64,000 bases of DNA, from positions 292,630-356,629 of the forward strand of contig NZ_JAELXQ010000003.1 of assembly GCF_016427605.1 (NCBI RefSeq), given 5' to 3'. Position numbers and translations under genes: made by a program. This stretch comes from Ochrobactrum sp. Q0168 (lineage in GTDB: Bacteria; Pseudomonadota; Alphaproteobacteria; Rhizobiales; Rhizobiaceae). A model generated the notes under the pieces. It searched no databases, had not been told where the DNA came from, and worked only from the letters and a program-made list of their open reading frames with translations. How positions within the stretch are numbered: position 1 is the first letter of the stretch; each line of letters begins with the position of its first letter. This document shows positions 62,309-64,000 of this stretch, in pieces.

Positions 62309-63310
62309 ATGCTGATATCTCAAATTCAAGAAGAGAACGGAACGATCCGCGTTCTTGCACGGGAGGACGGAGAACCAGCGCGCGAAGTCCTTGGCGCGGC
62401 GGGTGTGCGCGAGCTGGCCCCTGCTGCGGCCCGAAGTGGCAGGGGCCTCGTCGATCAGATCAAGGGGCAGGGGTTCGGAGCGCAGGTTGAACCCGAGAGA
62501 CTGGCCGTCGATGGCCTCTACCTGCCGCCGATTACTCATTTCGATCCGGCACATTTGCATTTGACCGGCACGGGGCTCACCCATTTGGGATCGGCTGCGA
62601 CCCGTGACAGCATGCATGCCAAGGTCATGACAGAAGAAGCCGAACTGACGGATTCCATGAAGATGTTCCGTATGGGCCTTGAAGGCGGCAAACCGTTGGC
62701 AGGTGAATCAGGCGTGCAACCAGAGTGGTTTTACAAAGGCAACGGCCACACGCTAGCCGCACCGGGCGCGGCATTGGTTTCGCCGGCATTCGCTCAGGAT
62801 TTCGGAGAAGAGCCGGAGATAGCGGGAGTTTACGTTATCGCAGATGACGGTCGCCCGATGCGCTTGGGGTTTGCCGTGGCCAATGAGTTCTCCGATCATG
62901 TGACGGAGCGGGGCAATTATCTCTGGCTTGCCCATTCCAAGCTGCGTCCTGCATCCTTGGGACCGGAAATCCGGATTGGTGCTGCGCCTGTGGATATTCG
63001 GGGCACTAGTCGCATTTTGCGTGACGGCAGAGTTTTATGGGAAAAGCCGTTTTTGTCTGGTGAGGCGAACATGTCCCACACGATTGCTAATCTCGAATAT
63101 CACCATTTCAAATACGGGATTTTCCGACAGCCGGGCGATGTTCATGTCCATATGTTCGGCACAGCCACGCTGTCATTTGCCGATAAAATTCACACCCAAC
63201 TAGGCGATGTTTTCGAGATCATGGCTGAAGGGTTTGGCCATCCTCTGCGCAATACCGTTGCCGTTGAGCCAAGCTATAGTTTGCAGGAACTGGCTGCTGT
63301 TGAACTTTAA
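62309..63310 (+). CDS. AraD1/GguC-family protein (fumarylacetoacetate-hydrolase fold)
   Basis: A 333-aa protein. [13 protein letters not shown] near residue 85 is the hallmark of the GguC/AraD1 family. The FAH-like C-terminal half has E-F-S-D-H (metal ligands likely Glu/Asp). Relatives are hydratases, dehydratases or hydrolases acting on 2-keto acids. Beside mhpF a 2-hydroxydienoate hydratase-like role is attractive but unproven. The ATG at 62309 is preferred over an upstream TTG. Confidence 0.82.
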   Translation: MLISQIQEENGTIRVLAREDGEPAREVLGAAGVRELAPAAARSGRGLVDQIKGQGFGAQVEPERLAVDGLYLPPITHFDPAHLHLTGTGLTHLGSAATRDSMHAKVMTEEAELTDSMKMFRMGLEGGKPLAGESGVQPEWFYKGNGHTLAAPGAALVSPAFAQDFGEEPEIAGVYVIADDGRPMRLGFAVANEFSDHVTERGNYLWLAHSKLRPASLGPEIRIGAAPVDIRGTSRILRDGRVLWEKPFLSGEANMSHTIANLEYHHFKYGIFRQPGDVHVHMFGTATLSFADKIHTQLGDVFEIMAEGFGHPLRNTVAVEPSYSLQELAAVEL

Positions 63311-63354
63311 GCAAGGTGTGCAGTAACCGGCTGGAAGATCAGAAAGGACCCGCT

Positions 63355-64000
63355 ATGTCCAAGAAGAAATGCGCGATCATTGGTTCCGGCAATATTGGCA
63401 CGGATTTGATGATCAAGGTGATGCGCACGTCGAAGAATATCGAGATGGGCGCAATGGTCGGCATTGATCCGAATTCGGATGGTCTGGCGCGCGCCGCACG
63501 GCTCGGCGTGCCGGTCACCCATGAAGGCATCGACGGTTTGATGCGCATGCCGGAATATCGCGATATCGATATCGTGTTCGATGCAACCTCGGCCAAGGCG
63601 CATCTGCACAATGACGCGCTGTTGCAGAAGGACGGCAAGAAGGTCATTGATCTTACGCCTGCCGCCATCGGCCCCTTCACCATTCCCGCCATCAATGGCG
63701 ATGCCAATATCGACGAGCCCAACGTCAACATGGTCACATGCGGCGGTCAGGCGACGATCCCGATGGTCTATGCCGTCAAGCGCGCGACCGACCGCGTGGT
63801 CTATGGCGAAATCGTCGCTTCGATCTCGTCGCGTTCCGCTGGCCCCGGCACCCGCGCCAATATCGATGAATTTACCGAAACCACGTCGAAGGCGATCCGC
63901 GAGCTGGGTGGTGCTGAACGCGGCAAGGCGCTGATCATTCTCAACCCGGCAGAACCGCCGCTCATCATGCGCGATACGGTGTTTGTTCTGTCGCAAGGCG
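63355..64000 (+). CDS. mhpF: Acetaldehyde dehydrogenase, acylating (partial, C-terminus off the window)
   Basis: AAAGGA, then ATG at 63355; the frame is open to the window edge (215 of about 310 residues). NAD motif [10 protein letters not shown] near residue 9, and the catalytic Cys in [21 protein letters not shown] is conserved in MhpF/BphJ/DmpF. It converts acetaldehyde plus CoA to acetyl-CoA and normally channels from 4-hydroxy-2-oxovalerate aldolase, whose gene is expected just beyond the window. Confidence 0.93.
   Translation, partial: MSKKKCAIIGSGNIGTDLMIKVMRTSKNIEMGAMVGIDPNSDGLARAARLGVPVTHEGIDGLMRMPEYRDIDIVFDATSAKAHLHNDALLQKDGKKVIDLTPAAIGPFTIPAINGDANIDEPNVNMVTCGGQATIPMVYAVKRATDRVVYGEIVASISSRSAGPGTRANIDEFTETTSKAIRELGGAERGKALIILNPAEPPLIMRDTVFVLSQG

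Noticed and set aside
1..64000. CRISPR array, tRNA, rRNA, prophage or toxin-antitoxin genes
   Set aside because: I looked for regular repeats, conserved RNA stretches and typical small gene pairs and saw none.

Overview
The window reads as chromosomal (or second-replicon) DNA of a metabolically versatile alphaproteobacterium, most likely of the Hyphomicrobiales/Brucellaceae (Brucella/Ochrobactrum type). Reasons: tightly packed catabolic operons, each built round its own ABC importer and regulator; a rhizobial FrcBCA-type fructose importer; GguC/AraD1-type and cupin-type phosphoglucose isomerase genes; moderately high GC with Shine-Dalgarno-led ATG, GTG and TTG starts. I see no rRNA, tRNA, CRISPR or phage genes. 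Both edges cut genes: a LacI-type regulator on the left and an acylating acetaldehyde dehydrogenase on the right. The genus is inference, not proof.

Region 1 (1-23.4 kb) is carbohydrate uptake and breakdown with three RbsABC-type (CUT2) importers. Module A (1-6.2 kb): a divergent LacI regulator, a Tat-exported binding protein, two permeases, one ATPase and a short-chain dehydrogenase (SDR), ended by a clear terminator. Module B (6.2-20 kb) is two divergent operons. Leftward: cupin phosphoglucose isomerase, KDPG-type aldolase, shikimate-dehydrogenase-like protein, 2-hydroxyacid dehydrogenase, UlaG-like lactonase and RpiR regulator. Rightward: an importer, FGGY kinase, HAD hydrolase, SDR, GldA-type dehydrogenase and SDR. 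Together they look like one complete, unnamed sugar or polyol pathway. Module C (20.4-23.4 kb) resembles frcBCA.

Region 2 (23.4-35.2 kb) is a peptide/opine-type ABC importer (DppABC plus a fused DppDF ATPase) interleaved with an aldehyde dehydrogenase, a small cupin, two FAD amine/amino-acid oxidoreductases, an SDR and a MarR regulator. This fits uptake and oxidative deamination of an amine-like compound. Region 3 (35.6-41.3 kb) is a polar amino-acid importer with a RidA protein and a SelA-like PLP lyase, controlled by a divergent IclR regulator.

An IS3-family transposase remnant (about 41.4-41.6 kb) marks the boundary to Region 4 (42.1-64 kb). It begins with a branched-chain-type (LivKHMGF) importer followed by a class III CoA-transferase, enoyl-CoA hydratase, HMG-CoA-lyase-like enzyme and acyl-CoA dehydrogenase. 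This set could take a dicarboxylate such as 3-methylglutarate to acetyl-CoA and acetoacetate without a carboxylase. After that come paralogue pairs of MmgE/PrpD, metallo-beta-lactamase-fold and old-yellow-enzyme proteins, a LacI regulator, a racemase-fold protein lacking its usual cysteines, an acyl-CoA ligase, a quinone-oxidoreductase-like protein, an AraD1/FAH-fold protein and the start of mhpF. This tail is the best candidate for an undescribed pathway.
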